Below are positions 34,857 to 42,264 of a stretch of 46,990 nt of DNA, piece by piece; position 1 is the stretch's first letter, and every line of letters starts with the position of its first letter. Position numbers and translations under genes: made by a program. The notes under the pieces are model-generated. The model saw only the letters and a program-made list of their open reading frames with translations. It was not told the DNA's origin and ran no database searches. The stretch lies in IMG/VR virus record IMGVR_UViG_3300009705_000026, positions 1 through 46,990 of that record; one strand, written 5' to 3'. This DNA comes from a virus.

Positions 34857-35588
34857 CTAGTAAAGGGCTAGTATTCCCGTTGCTGTAGTATTGGCTCCTA
34901 TATATATTTTTCTAGCTTGTAAATCCATAGGTCCAACTGGAGCTGTTATGGTAACAAATTGATTAGCTGGAGCACCTGCTAATTCTAGTTTAATAGTACC
35001 GGCAACACCTATCCATATGCCAAAACTATCTCCACCTGATCGTGAATCAAATTCATAGACACTTTCTACTGCACCTGCAACTGTACCACTTCTAGGAACT
35101 TGAAAATCCCCTGCTACCATTGTACAAGTAACAGAACCTGTTATAGCCGGAGTTAAAGCACCAAAAGCTTGTATTAAACATGCGGTATCAAATATAATAG
35201 TACCTAGTCCTATGTTTGGACCTACACCTGGATTTAATGGTACACTTGTTGCTGCTCCTTGTATGTTTCCATTACGTCTTGTTTGAACTGGAGTTATACT
35301 GGTAATTACTCCGGTAGCATCTGCCACAAGTGTATATGAAACACCTATTCGATCATTTTGTTCACCAGTCCCTACACCTCTAACACTAGGTCTTGCAGAA
35401 CCTAAAAAAGTTCCACCAGCAGCCGCACCAATTGATGGGTATGCTACCGCAGAAGCGCTAGCGGTTATGTTTGCAGAGGTATTAGCTCCAACAAACCTAG
35501 CACCAGGAATTGTTACATTTGATAATGTTGCAGCTAATTCTACTTCTACTGCATTTGTGAACATATCACTTTGATTTTGTTGATACAT
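34857..35588 (-). CDS. Ala/Gly/Thr-rich probable virion decoration protein
   Basis: The 243 residues are rich in Ala, Gly, Thr and Val and very poor in Lys, which resembles the capsid protein rather than the Lys-rich accessory genes nearby. Predicted strands alternate with Gly turns (IGVSYTLVADATGVITSITP, FGIWIGVAGTIKLELAG), and the N-terminus has MYQQNQSDMF. This fits a beta-sandwich head decoration or fibre protein. No signal peptide is seen and there are only two Cys. It is followed by the 3-TM holin gene after 12 bases in the reverse direction of transcription. The structural role is inferred from composition. Confidence 0.5.
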   Translation of the reverse strand: MYQQNQSDMFTNAVEVELAATLSNVTIPGARFVGANTSANITASASAVAYPSIGAAAGGTFLGSARPSVRGVGTGEQNDRIGVSYTLVADATGVITSITPVQTRRNGNIQGAATSVPLNPGVGPNIGLGTIIFDTACLIQAFGALTPAITGSVTCTMVAGDFQVPRSGTVAGAVESVYEFDSRSGGDSFGIWIGVAGTIKLELAGAPANQFVTITAPVGPMDLQARKIYIGANTTATGILALY

Positions 35589-35600
35589 ATTTATTTTTAT

Positions 35601-35981
35601 TTATTTATCTTTTCCTTTAATTTTTTCGTAAGTTCTTAATCCACCTAAGCCTAACATACCTAACAATACGGTCATTAAATGATCCATCTGTAAAGCGGGT
35701 GGAGCTTCGGTAGTTTTTGTAACCCATATAAATAAGTCTCTTATGACAAAATTATAGGCCAACGCTACTCCACATATCCAACCAATAAACGGTCTCCACC
35801 CAGCAACGAATAATGTACGGTGCTGAGCTTCAACTGCATTGATCTTTGTTTGTAATTCTATTAATTTTTCAGGGTCTAACTCTTTACCTTTTATTGCTTC
35901 TCTTATATCCCAAGCCAAGTTACCAGCAACGGTTTTATCTCCGTTACCTTTGCCTAAAAGACCTAGTAAGAATTTAAACAT
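35601..35981 (-). CDS. Holin, three-TM family
   Basis: The 126-residue protein matches the 3-TM phage holin family: a helical N-terminus (KLIELQTKINAVEAQHRT), then GWRPFIGWICGVALAYNFV (61-79) as a membrane helix, VIRDLFIWVTK, and a C-terminal helix with LLGMLGLGGLRTYEK (106-120). Such proteins form holes that release the endolysin. Its N-terminal amphipathic start (FKFLLGLLGKG) is also typical. The endolysin gene is nearly 30 kb downstream at 6004, so the lysis functions are spread over the late transcript. It is flanked by a decoration-like protein and a 43-residue small gene. Confidence 0.82.
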   Translation of the reverse strand: MFKFLLGLLGKGNGDKTVAGNLAWDIREAIKGKELDPEKLIELQTKINAVEAQHRTLFVAGWRPFIGWICGVALAYNFVIRDLFIWVTKTTEAPPALQMDHLMTVLLGMLGLGGLRTYEKIKGKDK

Positions 35982-35987
35982 TTATTA

Positions 35988-36119
35988 CTATTTTTTATTA
36001 ATATTACCTCGTTTATTTAAAGCGCTTGCTTTATTAACAACAGGGTTATATTTATATAAATCTCGAGTATGTTTTTTTATCCATGAATCACTTGTTACTT
36101 CTTTACTCCCGTATCCCAT
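35988..36119 (-). CDS. 43-residue basic small protein
   Basis: From ATG 36119 a 43-codon frame ends in TAG at 35988-35990. The product begins MGYGSKEVTSDSWIKKHTRD and continues with YKYNPVVNKASALNKR. It is basic and has no membrane segment. It fits within the gap between the mini-zincin gene (one base away) and the holin gene (6 bases away), leaving no unused DNA, which supports its reality. I do not recognise a family. It could be a small virion or lysis accessory. Confidence 0.5.
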   Translation of the reverse strand: MGYGSKEVTSDSWIKKHTRDLYKYNPVVNKASALNKRGNINKK

Positions 36120-36120
36120 T

Positions 36121-36447
36121 TTATGTGTTTTTAATATTTTCTTTTTTATATGCTGTTTTTTCCCAAGCTAAAGCTGGACTACCTTCCTTCATTTCTGAAC
36201 GAGGATATGTTTTGCCTTTATAGTACACATTATCATCATCATAATCTAATATACCATCTTTCATTTGTTGTATATGTATATCTTCATGATTAATAACTTC
36301 CTCTCTTTGTTTTGGATCTTTTATTTTTTTATTTATTAATATATTTCCATTTTTATCTGCTTTACCTAAAATACCATCATCTAAATCCATTTCATGAACT
36401 GGCGTTACAAATTTTGTATATGGAGGATTATTTAATTTAAAAGCCAT
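36121..36447 (-). CDS. Mini-zincin-like protein with HEDIH motif
   Basis: The 108-residue protein carries VINHEDIHIQQM (51-62), an HExxH zinc-binding motif in a helix, followed by DGILDYDDDNVYYKGKTYPR. Before it, GILGKADKNGNILINKKI resembles the beta strands that precede the catalytic helix in small zinc peptidases. I associate this sequence type with small zincin-like proteins in Bacteroidota phages. The third zinc ligand is not certain; Glu68-region or later Glu residues are candidates. It may process a virion protein or act on the cell envelope. It sits beside a holin gene and starts one base before the CxC small gene ends. Confidence 0.6.
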   Translation of the reverse strand: MAFKLNNPPYTKFVTPVHEMDLDDGILGKADKNGNILINKKIKDPKQREEVINHEDIHIQQMKDGILDYDDDNVYYKGKTYPRSEMKEGSPALAWEKTAYKKENIKNT

Positions 36448-36448
36448 A

Positions 36449-36607
36449 TTATTTTTTATAAGGAAACATTTCGTTTAACACATTTTTTCTTTGCTGACAA
36501 CCGCAGGGAACATTAAGCCCCTGCGATACTTTGTCAACAATACTTTTAATCCCAGTTTTAGTGGTAAATTTCTCTATACTATCACCAAGACCTTTACTAC
36601 TATGCAT
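36449..36607 (-). CDS. Small CGC-motif protein of 52 residues
   Basis: I chose ATG 36607, because it overlaps the stop of the upstream gene by 8 bases (ATGCATAG), over a longer frame starting inside that gene. The product has GLGDSIEKFTTKTGIKSIVD followed by VPCGCQQRKNVLNEMFPY (33-50). The CGC-Q-RKxxLN-FPY pattern is familiar from short proteins of Bacteroidota phages and could bind a metal through Cys35 and Cys37. The function is unknown. It is immediately followed by the mini-zincin gene. Confidence 0.65.
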   Translation of the reverse strand: MHSSKGLGDSIEKFTTKTGIKSIVDKVSQGLNVPCGCQQRKNVLNEMFPYKK

Positions 36608-37019
36608 ATGTAGCTGTAGCCCAATACATTCTAATTCCACTTGGATTTGCAGCAGTTGCTATGTCATCAAATCCCGGTGAGCAAGTAGTTACAACGCCTC
36701 CTGGATTAGCAGTCATTGCTCCTCTTACAGCTGCAACTAATGGATTTTGTTGACCAGTGTTAAGTGTTGGATTAACCAATGGAAGCGCGGTGTTTGTACT
36801 TACTGTTAATGTTAATGTTCTACCACCAGCACCTCCAGCAGCAGCAGCTTGAGCAGCTCTACCAGTTAAACCGATAACTACAGTTTTTGCAGTACCACCT
36901 GTAGCTCCTGTTGCTACAACTGTTGTAATGTCTTCAACGTTTACTAATATATTATTTATAGGTGATAGCGGTGCCGCTACAGCTGTATTAGTACACGGAA
37001 ATTTTATAAATTTTGCCAT
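36600..37019 (-). CDS. Small Ala/Gly/Thr-rich virion-type protein
   Basis: The 139 residues start with MAKFIKFPCTNTAVAA and continue with beta-rich Gly/Ala/Thr sequence (DITTVVATGATGG, RTLTLTVSTNTALPLVN), ending near AVRGAMTANPGGVVTTC. The KFI-x-P-x-TN start and the ANPGG motif are familiar from hypothetical virion-type proteins of marine phages. Composition resembles the capsid and the 243-residue decoration-like protein, so a minor head protein is likely. The leader upstream contains two copies of the 12-mer AAACATTAAAAC (read on the coding strand). No enzyme motif is visible. Confidence 0.55.
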   Translation of the reverse strand: MAKFIKFPCTNTAVAAPLSPINNILVNVEDITTVVATGATGGTAKTVVIGLTGRAAQAAAAGGAGGRTLTLTVSTNTALPLVNPTLNTGQQNPLVAAVRGAMTANPGGVVTTCSPGFDDIATAANPSGIRMYWATATYA

Positions 37020-37023
37020 TTCG

Positions 37024-37070
37024 TTTTTGTTTTAATGTTTATTGTTTTATTGTTTTAATGTTTGGTTAGA
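37024..37070 (-). repeat. Repeated AAACATTAAAAC leader element
   Basis: The 71-base gap before the gene ending at 37019 contains the 12-mer GTTTTAATGTTT (plus strand) at 37029-37040 and again at 37052-37063, with GTTTTAT units between. The same 12-mer lies at 42561-42572, directly before the ATG of the gene at 42552. Read on the coding strand this is an A-rich leader with AAACATTAAAAC. It has no Shine-Dalgarno core. An A-rich translation enhancer, as known for Bacteroidota, is plausible. Confidence 0.5.
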
Positions 37071-37090
37071 TTTTATACAGTTCTATTCTG

Positions 37091-38899
37091 TTATCTTCTA
37101 ACTATTTTTTTAATTGTATTTAATGGACCTTTTTTAAAGAATACACCGGCTTGTTCTTCAGATATAAGACCCATTTTTTGTTTTTTAGGTTTTTGGTTTG
37201 TGTTTTTATTTGTTTGTGGTTCTACCACTTCTGTATTTTCTTTCTCTACTCCTGTATTTTTTTCTTCCATTTCGACATTTTTGGTTTGGGAGGAAGAATC
37301 CGGGGAATCTTCACCTCCAGAATTAATTTTTAATTCAGTAGTATAATCTTGCGCCAGACCTCTAGCTGTATAATAGTCTTTACGCAACTGAGAATTCATA
37401 GGAAAATCAGATAAATTTTTATTTTTAAAAGCCGGATTATTTGTTACCGCTTTATTATCTATACCATACCCATCACTTTTAGAATCATATGTAGTAGAAT
37501 CATTACCACCCACATCAACACCCTCAACATTTTGTTTATGTTTAATACTTGGATCATGACCAGGGTCATTAGGGTTTACGTGAAGAAGAGGACCTTTTTT
37601 ATAGAAAGCTTGTTTTTGTTTGACTTGTTGAGTAGGTACTTTACCTTTAACTACACCTGTACTAAGATTTTTAATTGGACCAGTTTTATAAATTCCTGAG
37701 CCTATATCTCCCCTTGAAATACTGGAACCAGGTAGTTGTATTTCTTTTCTTCCTGGCTGAATTTTATTTATAACATCTTCTGGATTTATTTTTGGGGATG
37801 TAGGTTTATAACTTGATCCTGCTGCAATTTTATCTTGAATTTTCTGGCCTGCACTAGATATTTTATTTATTTCAATAGATTGAGTAGGATTATCACCCCT
37901 ATTACTTATTTCTTCAGTTAATGATTGTGTTGCTGTTTGTGGTTTTCTTATACCCGGCTCCATAGATGAACCTTGAGATACTTGACCTCTTTGTCTATCT
38001 ATAAATTGATTAGTTTTATTAATCAATCTCATACCTTTTTTTCTAGCTTTGCCACCATAATCAAGACCAGCTTCTCTTTCTGTCGTAAAACTACTTTGAG
38101 ATGGGGATAACATAGCTTGACCTACTTCACCTATTTCAGCACTCATATTATCACCCGCTGTAAAGTTTAAACCGGCAGCCCTTTGACTGGCCATAGCTTT
38201 AGCCATTAGTTTTCTTTCTCTTCTTTCTGGGCGAGTAAGCCCAGCCATTTTATCATCTTTCTTCATTTGCTTTCTAGCTTTTCTACCAGCTTTACCACTA
38301 GCAGAAACATCACTATCATAAGTTTTCATAAGCTTACCATCTCGTGTTGTAGAACCACCATGCCTTGTTAATATACCTTTAGCTGAATTTTTAACAAGAT
38401 CAATACCTGCGTTTTTAATATTTGAATCTTCACCAAGGCTATAATCTTTCATGAATGATGTATTAATACCACCACCACCACCAGAACCTTCATCTTTGTA
38501 TTGTGATTCAACTGGCTTTTTGTTTTTGATAACTGTCTTTTTCTCTGGATTACCTAAAACAACTGGAGTAACTGGATTACCTGAAACAACTGGCTTTTTT
38601 TCTTCTTTGCGAACATTTTCATTCCTCCAGGTATCAACTTCTAAAGTTTTACCTTGTGTTCTTGGTGCTTCATTGTTAAGATTAAACAAACTATTAATAG
38701 TGTTTGTAACTCGCTCTCCAAAAGAAGATGTAGGTGGGGTATTATGATATCTATGCGAGGCAAGTGCACCTCTAGGAGATGTTGAATTATTTAAATCTCC
38801 TGGATTAGATTTACCTCCAAATTTTGTTCTTAATAATTTAATAGGATCAGGAAATTGATTTAAAGGACTATCTTTTTTATAAAATGGTTGTTTTTTCAT
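37091..38899 (-). CDS. Disordered, Lys/Ser/Gly-rich protein with repeated FxKKGPL motifs
   Basis: The 602-residue protein is low in hydrophobic content and probably mostly unfolded. A short motif recurs: FYKKDSPL (residues 6-13), AFYKKGPLLH (about 428-437) and VFFKKGPL near the end (about 585-592); a related AFMKKGRF ends the 130-residue protein at 39600. A basic helical block around residues 200-235 (RKARKQMKKDDKMAGLTRPE) stands out. The C-terminus is KKIVRR. I recognise no domain. The motif may be a docking peptide that recruits the protein into virions. It shares its start with the stop of the 77-residue gene at base 38899. Confidence 0.6.
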   Translation of the reverse strand: MKKQPFYKKDSPLNQFPDPIKLLRTKFGGKSNPGDLNNSTSPRGALASHRYHNTPPTSSFGERVTNTINSLFNLNNEAPRTQGKTLEVDTWRNENVRKEEKKPVVSGNPVTPVVLGNPEKKTVIKNKKPVESQYKDEGSGGGGGINTSFMKDYSLGEDSNIKNAGIDLVKNSAKGILTRHGGSTTRDGKLMKTYDSDVSASGKAGRKARKQMKKDDKMAGLTRPERRERKLMAKAMASQRAAGLNFTAGDNMSAEIGEVGQAMLSPSQSSFTTEREAGLDYGGKARKKGMRLINKTNQFIDRQRGQVSQGSSMEPGIRKPQTATQSLTEEISNRGDNPTQSIEINKISSAGQKIQDKIAAGSSYKPTSPKINPEDVINKIQPGRKEIQLPGSSISRGDIGSGIYKTGPIKNLSTGVVKGKVPTQQVKQKQAFYKKGPLLHVNPNDPGHDPSIKHKQNVEGVDVGGNDSTTYDSKSDGYGIDNKAVTNNPAFKNKNLSDFPMNSQLRKDYYTARGLAQDYTTELKINSGGEDSPDSSSQTKNVEMEEKNTGVEKENTEVVEPQTNKNTNQKPKKQKMGLISEEQAGVFFKKGPLNTIKKIVRR

Positions 38900-39132
38900 T
38901 AGTGATGATCTTTATCATATTTCATATCTCCGGCTAATTTAGAAATATGTTTTTCATCAGCTGTTTGATTTTCATCTTTATGGCTACCACCATATTTTTG
39001 ATCATCTAATACATCTCTTTTAAGATAAGATATATGAGCAGCGTCGTCACGTTCAGACGCGTGTACGTTGCTTGATGTTACTTTTGAATGTCTAGCGTTA
39101 CCGGTGTAACCCCCAAAGTGTCCTTTTTCCAT
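38899..39132 (-). CDS. His/Asp/Lys-rich hypothetical protein
   Basis: The 77-residue protein is very polar, with MEKGHFGGYTGNARHSKVTS at the start and many His and Asp residues (DEKHISKLAGDMKYDKDHH). Hydrophobic core residues are too few for a compact fold. It overlaps the start of the 602-residue disordered protein by one base, so both are likely to be co-translated. The function is unknown. The leader is A/T-rich. Confidence 0.5.
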   Translation of the reverse strand: MEKGHFGGYTGNARHSKVTSSNVHASERDDAAHISYLKRDVLDDQKYGGSHKDENQTADEKHISKLAGDMKYDKDHH

Positions 39133-39157
39133 TTTGTTTATGATTATAGTTTAATTA

Positions 39158-39310
39158 TTACTTCTTTTCTTTAAGTTTTACCCATTTAAATACTGTATAT
39201 CCAATAGTTACAAGTAAAAGTATAATTTTTAATGATACTTCTAATTCAGTCATGGTTATAGCTAACGCTACACCGTTTATAACAAGTAGTTTTATATCTG
39301 TCATTTCCAT
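39158..39310 (-). CDS. 50-residue small membrane protein
   Basis: From ATG 39310 (a second ATG at 39304 is possible) a 50-codon frame ends in TAA at 39158-39160. It has two hydrophobic stretches, IKLLVINGVALAITM (6-20) and VSLKIILLLVTIGYTVFKW (25-43), and a basic tail (KLKEKK). The layout is a small hairpin or a single helix with a re-entrant segment. A short protein of this type (TELEV followed by KIILLL and GYT-xKW) is familiar from marine phages and may act with the holin. It fills the gap between the 77- and 74-residue genes. Confidence 0.6.
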   Translation of the reverse strand: MEMTDIKLLVINGVALAITMTELEVSLKIILLLVTIGYTVFKWVKLKEKK

Positions 39311-39319
39311 TTTAATTTG

Positions 39320-39544
39320 TTAAATCTTCTTACCTTGAGCCAAAGCAGTAACAGGGTATTTTACCTGCATTGAAGCTCTTGATTCAGGAAACTTAGATAC
39401 TTGCATACCTGTTATACCGGAACTAGATCCAGATCCATGCAATCTTCCACCTTGATTTAATGGTCCATCCCATATATGAGATTCACCTACTACTCCAATT
39501 TTTTGACCTTTACTTGCTTTTTGATGTGCTTTATCGTTATGCAT
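39320..39544 (-). CDS. Small Gly/Ser-rich hypothetical protein
   Basis: The 74-residue protein has a basic N-terminus (NDKAHQKASKGQKIG), a central GESHIWDGPLNQGGRLHGSG and a C-terminal MQVKYPVTALAQGKKI. It has no membrane segment or Cys and shows no enzyme motif. It lies 55 bases downstream of the 130-residue gene in the direction of transcription and 9 bases from the 50-residue membrane protein gene. The 55-base gap before its start is A/T-rich and holds no other gene. Function unknown. Confidence 0.5.
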   Translation of the reverse strand: MHNDKAHQKASKGQKIGVVGESHIWDGPLNQGGRLHGSGSSSGITGMQVSKFPESRASMQVKYPVTALAQGKKI

Positions 39545-39599
39545 AATTATTATTTTTATGTGTTGAATTTTTTGCGTTGTTAATTTTGTGTCACTTTGT

Positions 39600-39992
39600 T
39601 TATTTTCTAAATCTGCCTTTTTTCATAAACGCAGCACCTTTTCCATATGAAGTTTGAAGATTATCTATACTTTTTTGTACTTGGTCACCTGAATTTGGTC
39701 CTAAACCAAGACCATAATTAACATCTTCTAAAGCTGGACTATACATTTGGCTTTCATTTTGAGATGTTTTAACTATGTCTTCTATAGGGTTTAAAGGATT
39801 TTCTTCTTTAGGTGGTTTAATTTTTGGAGTTGTAGGTCCATCCGCAACAATAGACTCTCCGGAATCTTGATCTTCTAATCCAGTTGTAGTATCTTCTACA
39901 CCATCATATAAAAAACCATTGTCTTGCTCACCATTTTCAGTATTGTGTGCTAGTGGTGTTATAGATTTATATCTTCCTAGTTTATCGTTCAT
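39600..39992 (-). CDS. Acidic disordered protein ending in an FMKKGRF motif
   Basis: The 130-residue protein is rich in Asp, Glu, Asn and Pro (GLEDQDSGESIVADGPTTP, PKIKPPKEENPLNPIED) and is probably unstructured. Only the end is basic, with KGAAFMKKGRFRK, similar to the FxKKGPL motifs of the 602-residue protein at 37091-38899. Its ATG overlaps the stop of the winged-helix gene by ATGA, making it the last member of the groEL operon. This coupling hints that it is made together with the chaperonin, perhaps as a client or adaptor, but no function is recognised. Confidence 0.5.
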   Translation of the reverse strand: MNDKLGRYKSITPLAHNTENGEQDNGFLYDGVEDTTTGLEDQDSGESIVADGPTTPKIKPPKEENPLNPIEDIVKTSQNESQMYSPALEDVNYGLGLGPNSGDQVQKSIDNLQTSYGKGAAFMKKGRFRK

Positions 39993-40435
39993 CTTGTTTT
40001 ATCGTTATTAACGTTTTTTATTGCTGCTATTAAAACCTTATCTGTGTAGGTTTCCCCTCGCATTATTTTATTCCTTCTCTTACTAATAGGCACATCTTCA
40101 TCACCTAACATAATTCGGTACATTCTAGCTATTAGTTGTTTACACTTGAAAGAAACTTTATAGATATTGTACTTCTGGGTAGTTCTGTTTCGTTCTCTCC
40201 ACACGACTATCCAATCGTTTTTTATCATTTTGTTCCAGCGTCTGTTGTCCCAACTGTAAGCATAAGTACCGACTTTGAAGTCTTGTTTACTAAATAAACC
40301 CATGCAATCAAAATATATAAGTAATTCTAAATCTGCATCGTTTAAACTATTATTTCTGCAAGCCCATTTTCTAATTAATCTATAGTGTTTTATAAGATTA
40401 AGTTCTTTAATATCACCAGCAGTTAATTTTCTCAT
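39989..40435 (-). CDS. Winged-helix-like DNA-binding protein
   Basis: The 148-residue basic protein has a helical N-terminal part (LTAGDIKELNLIKHYRLIRK, NDADLELLIYFDCMGLFSKQ), then FKVGTYAYSWDNRRWNKMIK and DWIVVWRERNRTTQKYNIYK, which reads as a recognition helix followed by a beta wing, as in MarR-like winged-helix folds. The end is basic (SKRRNKIMRG). I have seen very similar proteins in marine phages, with no established target. Its ATG overlaps the groES stop and its stop overlaps the next ATG, both as ATGA. It may regulate the late operon. Confidence 0.62.
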   Translation of the reverse strand: MRKLTAGDIKELNLIKHYRLIRKWACRNNSLNDADLELLIYFDCMGLFSKQDFKVGTYAYSWDNRRWNKMIKNDWIVVWRERNRTTQKYNIYKVSFKCKQLIARMYRIMLGDEDVPISKRRNKIMRGETYTDKVLIAAIKNVNNDKTR

Positions 40436-40692
40436 AATACCACTACGACATCCTGTAATTTTATAACAGTAAACTTTTCTTTGTTAAACTCTATACCATG
40501 ACCAGCATGTTTATCATAATATATTTCATCTTTTTCTTTAAGACCTTTTATATCATTACTAACAGAGACAACACGGGCTTTTTTATATCTTATGTCCTCC
40601 CTATCTTTTTCAATAAGAATTAAACCACCTTTTGTTTCATCAGTGGTTACTTTCTCACTTTTAATTATTATATTGTTCCCTATAGCTTTCAT
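40432..40692 (-). CDS. groES: Co-chaperonin GroES-like protein
   Basis: The 86-residue protein (start chosen at ATG 40692, which overlaps the groEL stop by ATGA; a longer frame would start inside groEL) has the GroES plan: IGNNIIIKSEKV, a mobile-loop region with TKGGLILIEKD, KKARVVSVSND, KEKDEIYYDKHAG and FTVIKLQDVVVVL at the end. The GGLIL hydrophobic element should bind the GroEL apical domain. It would close the folding chamber. The gene lies after groEL, the opposite of the usual bacterial groES-groEL order. A second, larger GroES-like protein is encoded at 33719-34336. Confidence 0.82.
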   Translation of the reverse strand: MKAIGNNIIIKSEKVTTDETKGGLILIEKDREDIRYKKARVVSVSNDIKGLKEKDEIYYDKHAGHGIEFNKEKFTVIKLQDVVVVL

Positions 40693-42233
40693 TGTCTTAA
40701 GTTGTTTATAACACAATCAGTTGACAATATTGTTGTAGCTACAGATACCGCATTTATTAATGCACTTTTAGTAACAAGTAAAGGATCTATAATACCATTT
40801 GTAATCATATCTACAGAGTTACCTGTAACTACATTTAATCCTACACCTTTTATTTTTGGTAATATATTCGGGAATTTAATACCGGCATTGTCTAATATTA
40901 CTTTAAATGGTGATTTAATTGCATTAAGCAATACTTGTTCACCTTTATTTTTAGCTTTTATATTTTGCATAGCATTTAAAAGAGCAATACCACCACCGGG
41001 TACAATCCCTTCTTTTATTGCTGCTTTTGTAGCACAAATAGCATCTTCTACTCTATCGGACTTTTCTTTAAGTTCTATATCAGAATTAGCCCCTACTTTT
41101 ACTATCGCTATTTTAGCTGATAGTCTTGCGAGTCTTTTTTCTAACATAATTATCTTACTGGCTATTGGCCCATCTGATAATTCTTTTTTAATTTGGGTAA
41201 TAATACTTAAGATTTCTTCTGAAGGTTCACCCACTTGTATTACAGTATCTTTTTCTGTAGTAGTAGATCTTAAGCATGTACCCAACATTTCTGGTTGTAT
41301 AAGATCCATATCATCACCTAGATCTTCATTTATAACTGTGGCCCCGGTTAACATAGCTAAATCATCGAGTTGTTCTCGTTTGTTTACACCATAAGTAGGA
41401 GCACCTATTATATTTACTTTAATGTTGCCTTTTGTTTTATTCATAGCTAATGTAGCGGCCACTGGCGTTTCTACGTCTGCTATAATAAGTAAAGGTTTTT
41501 TGTTTTTAATAACATATTCTAAAACAGATTGTATCTGTCTTATGTTTTCAACCGGTGATTCTATTAATAATACTGCCGGATTTTCTAATTCACATGATTT
41601 CTTCTCTGGATTGTTTACAAAATGAGGATTAGCCATCCCTTTATCATATTGTACCCCATCAACTATCTCTACTTCTGTTTCTGCTTCAGGAGAATAATCC
41701 ATCATAACTATACCTGTTTGACCAACAGATCTAAATGCATCACCAATAATTTTTCCAAGTTCAGGATCATTGTTGGTTGATATCGTAGCTATATGATCTA
41801 TCATATCGCCCTTAACAGGTAAGCTATTTTTCTCTAAATACTTAACTACTTTCTTAGTAGCTGAGTTAATACCATCTTTAAGTGCCCTAGAACTTACTTC
41901 TACACCTATTTCTGATGCTTCTTTAAGAATTGCATGGGCTAATACAGTTGCGGTTGTGGTACCGTCTCCTGCTTCATTTACTGTTTTGCGGGCTGCTTCT
42001 TTTAAAAGGGTGGCCCCCATATTTTCTACTGGATCTAATAAGACTATTGAGTTTGCAACTGTAACCCCATCTTTTGTAATTAATGGTCTACCTGCATCAT
42101 CTTCTAGTAGTACACATTTACCGCTAGCCCCTAATGTGGAGCTAACAGCTTGTGTGAGTTTATCAATTCCTTTAAACACTTGATTTTGAGCACTTTGCCC
42201 AAAATTAAGATTCTTGACTATTAAGTCTGACAT
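40689..42233 (-). CDS. groEL: Chaperonin GroEL
   Basis: The 514-residue protein keeps the ATPase motifs of group I chaperonins: TLGASGK (33-39), ITKDGVTVA (52-60), GDGTTTA (89-95, with Asp90 matching Asp87 of E. coli), RVEDAICATKAA, VPGGGIAL and the late GIIDPL. It is about 34 residues shorter than E. coli GroEL and lacks the Gly/Met C-terminal tail. The Pro of the usual TLGPKG is Ala-Ser here. It should fold phage proteins, perhaps capsid or large tail proteins that do not suit the host machine. It is the first gene of a tightly coupled operon with groES, the winged-helix gene and a small acidic gene. Base use is like its neighbours, with no sign of recent transfer. Confidence 0.95.
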   Translation of the reverse strand: MSDLIVKNLNFGQSAQNQVFKGIDKLTQAVSSTLGASGKCVLLEDDAGRPLITKDGVTVANSIVLLDPVENMGATLLKEAARKTVNEAGDGTTTATVLAHAILKEASEIGVEVSSRALKDGINSATKKVVKYLEKNSLPVKGDMIDHIATISTNNDPELGKIIGDAFRSVGQTGIVMMDYSPEAETEVEIVDGVQYDKGMANPHFVNNPEKKSCELENPAVLLIESPVENIRQIQSVLEYVIKNKKPLLIIADVETPVAATLAMNKTKGNIKVNIIGAPTYGVNKREQLDDLAMLTGATVINEDLGDDMDLIQPEMLGTCLRSTTTEKDTVIQVGEPSEEILSIITQIKKELSDGPIASKIIMLEKRLARLSAKIAIVKVGANSDIELKEKSDRVEDAICATKAAIKEGIVPGGGIALLNAMQNIKAKNKGEQVLLNAIKSPFKVILDNAGIKFPNILPKIKGVGLNVVTGNSVDMITNGIIDPLLVTKSALINAVSVATTILSTDCVINNLRQ

Positions 42234-42264
42234 ATTTGATTAAATTTGATTATATTGTAGTGTT

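Noticed and set aside
36608-36640. Earlier start for the CGC-motif small protein
   Set aside because: The extra residues lie in the end of the upstream gene. The ATG at 36607 is adjacent to that gene's stop and gives the familiar GLGDSIEK start.
40693-40716. Longer GroES with an N-terminal extension starting at 40716
   Set aside because: The extension lies within groEL. ATG 40692 overlaps the groEL stop as ATGA and gives a normal GroES N-terminus.
40702-41394. Long rightward open frame of 230 codons opposite groEL
   Set aside because: It is wholly antisense to a well-conserved groEL, its product is of low complexity (Ile/Ser/Phe-rich) without motifs, and it is explained by the AT-rich codon use of the real gene.
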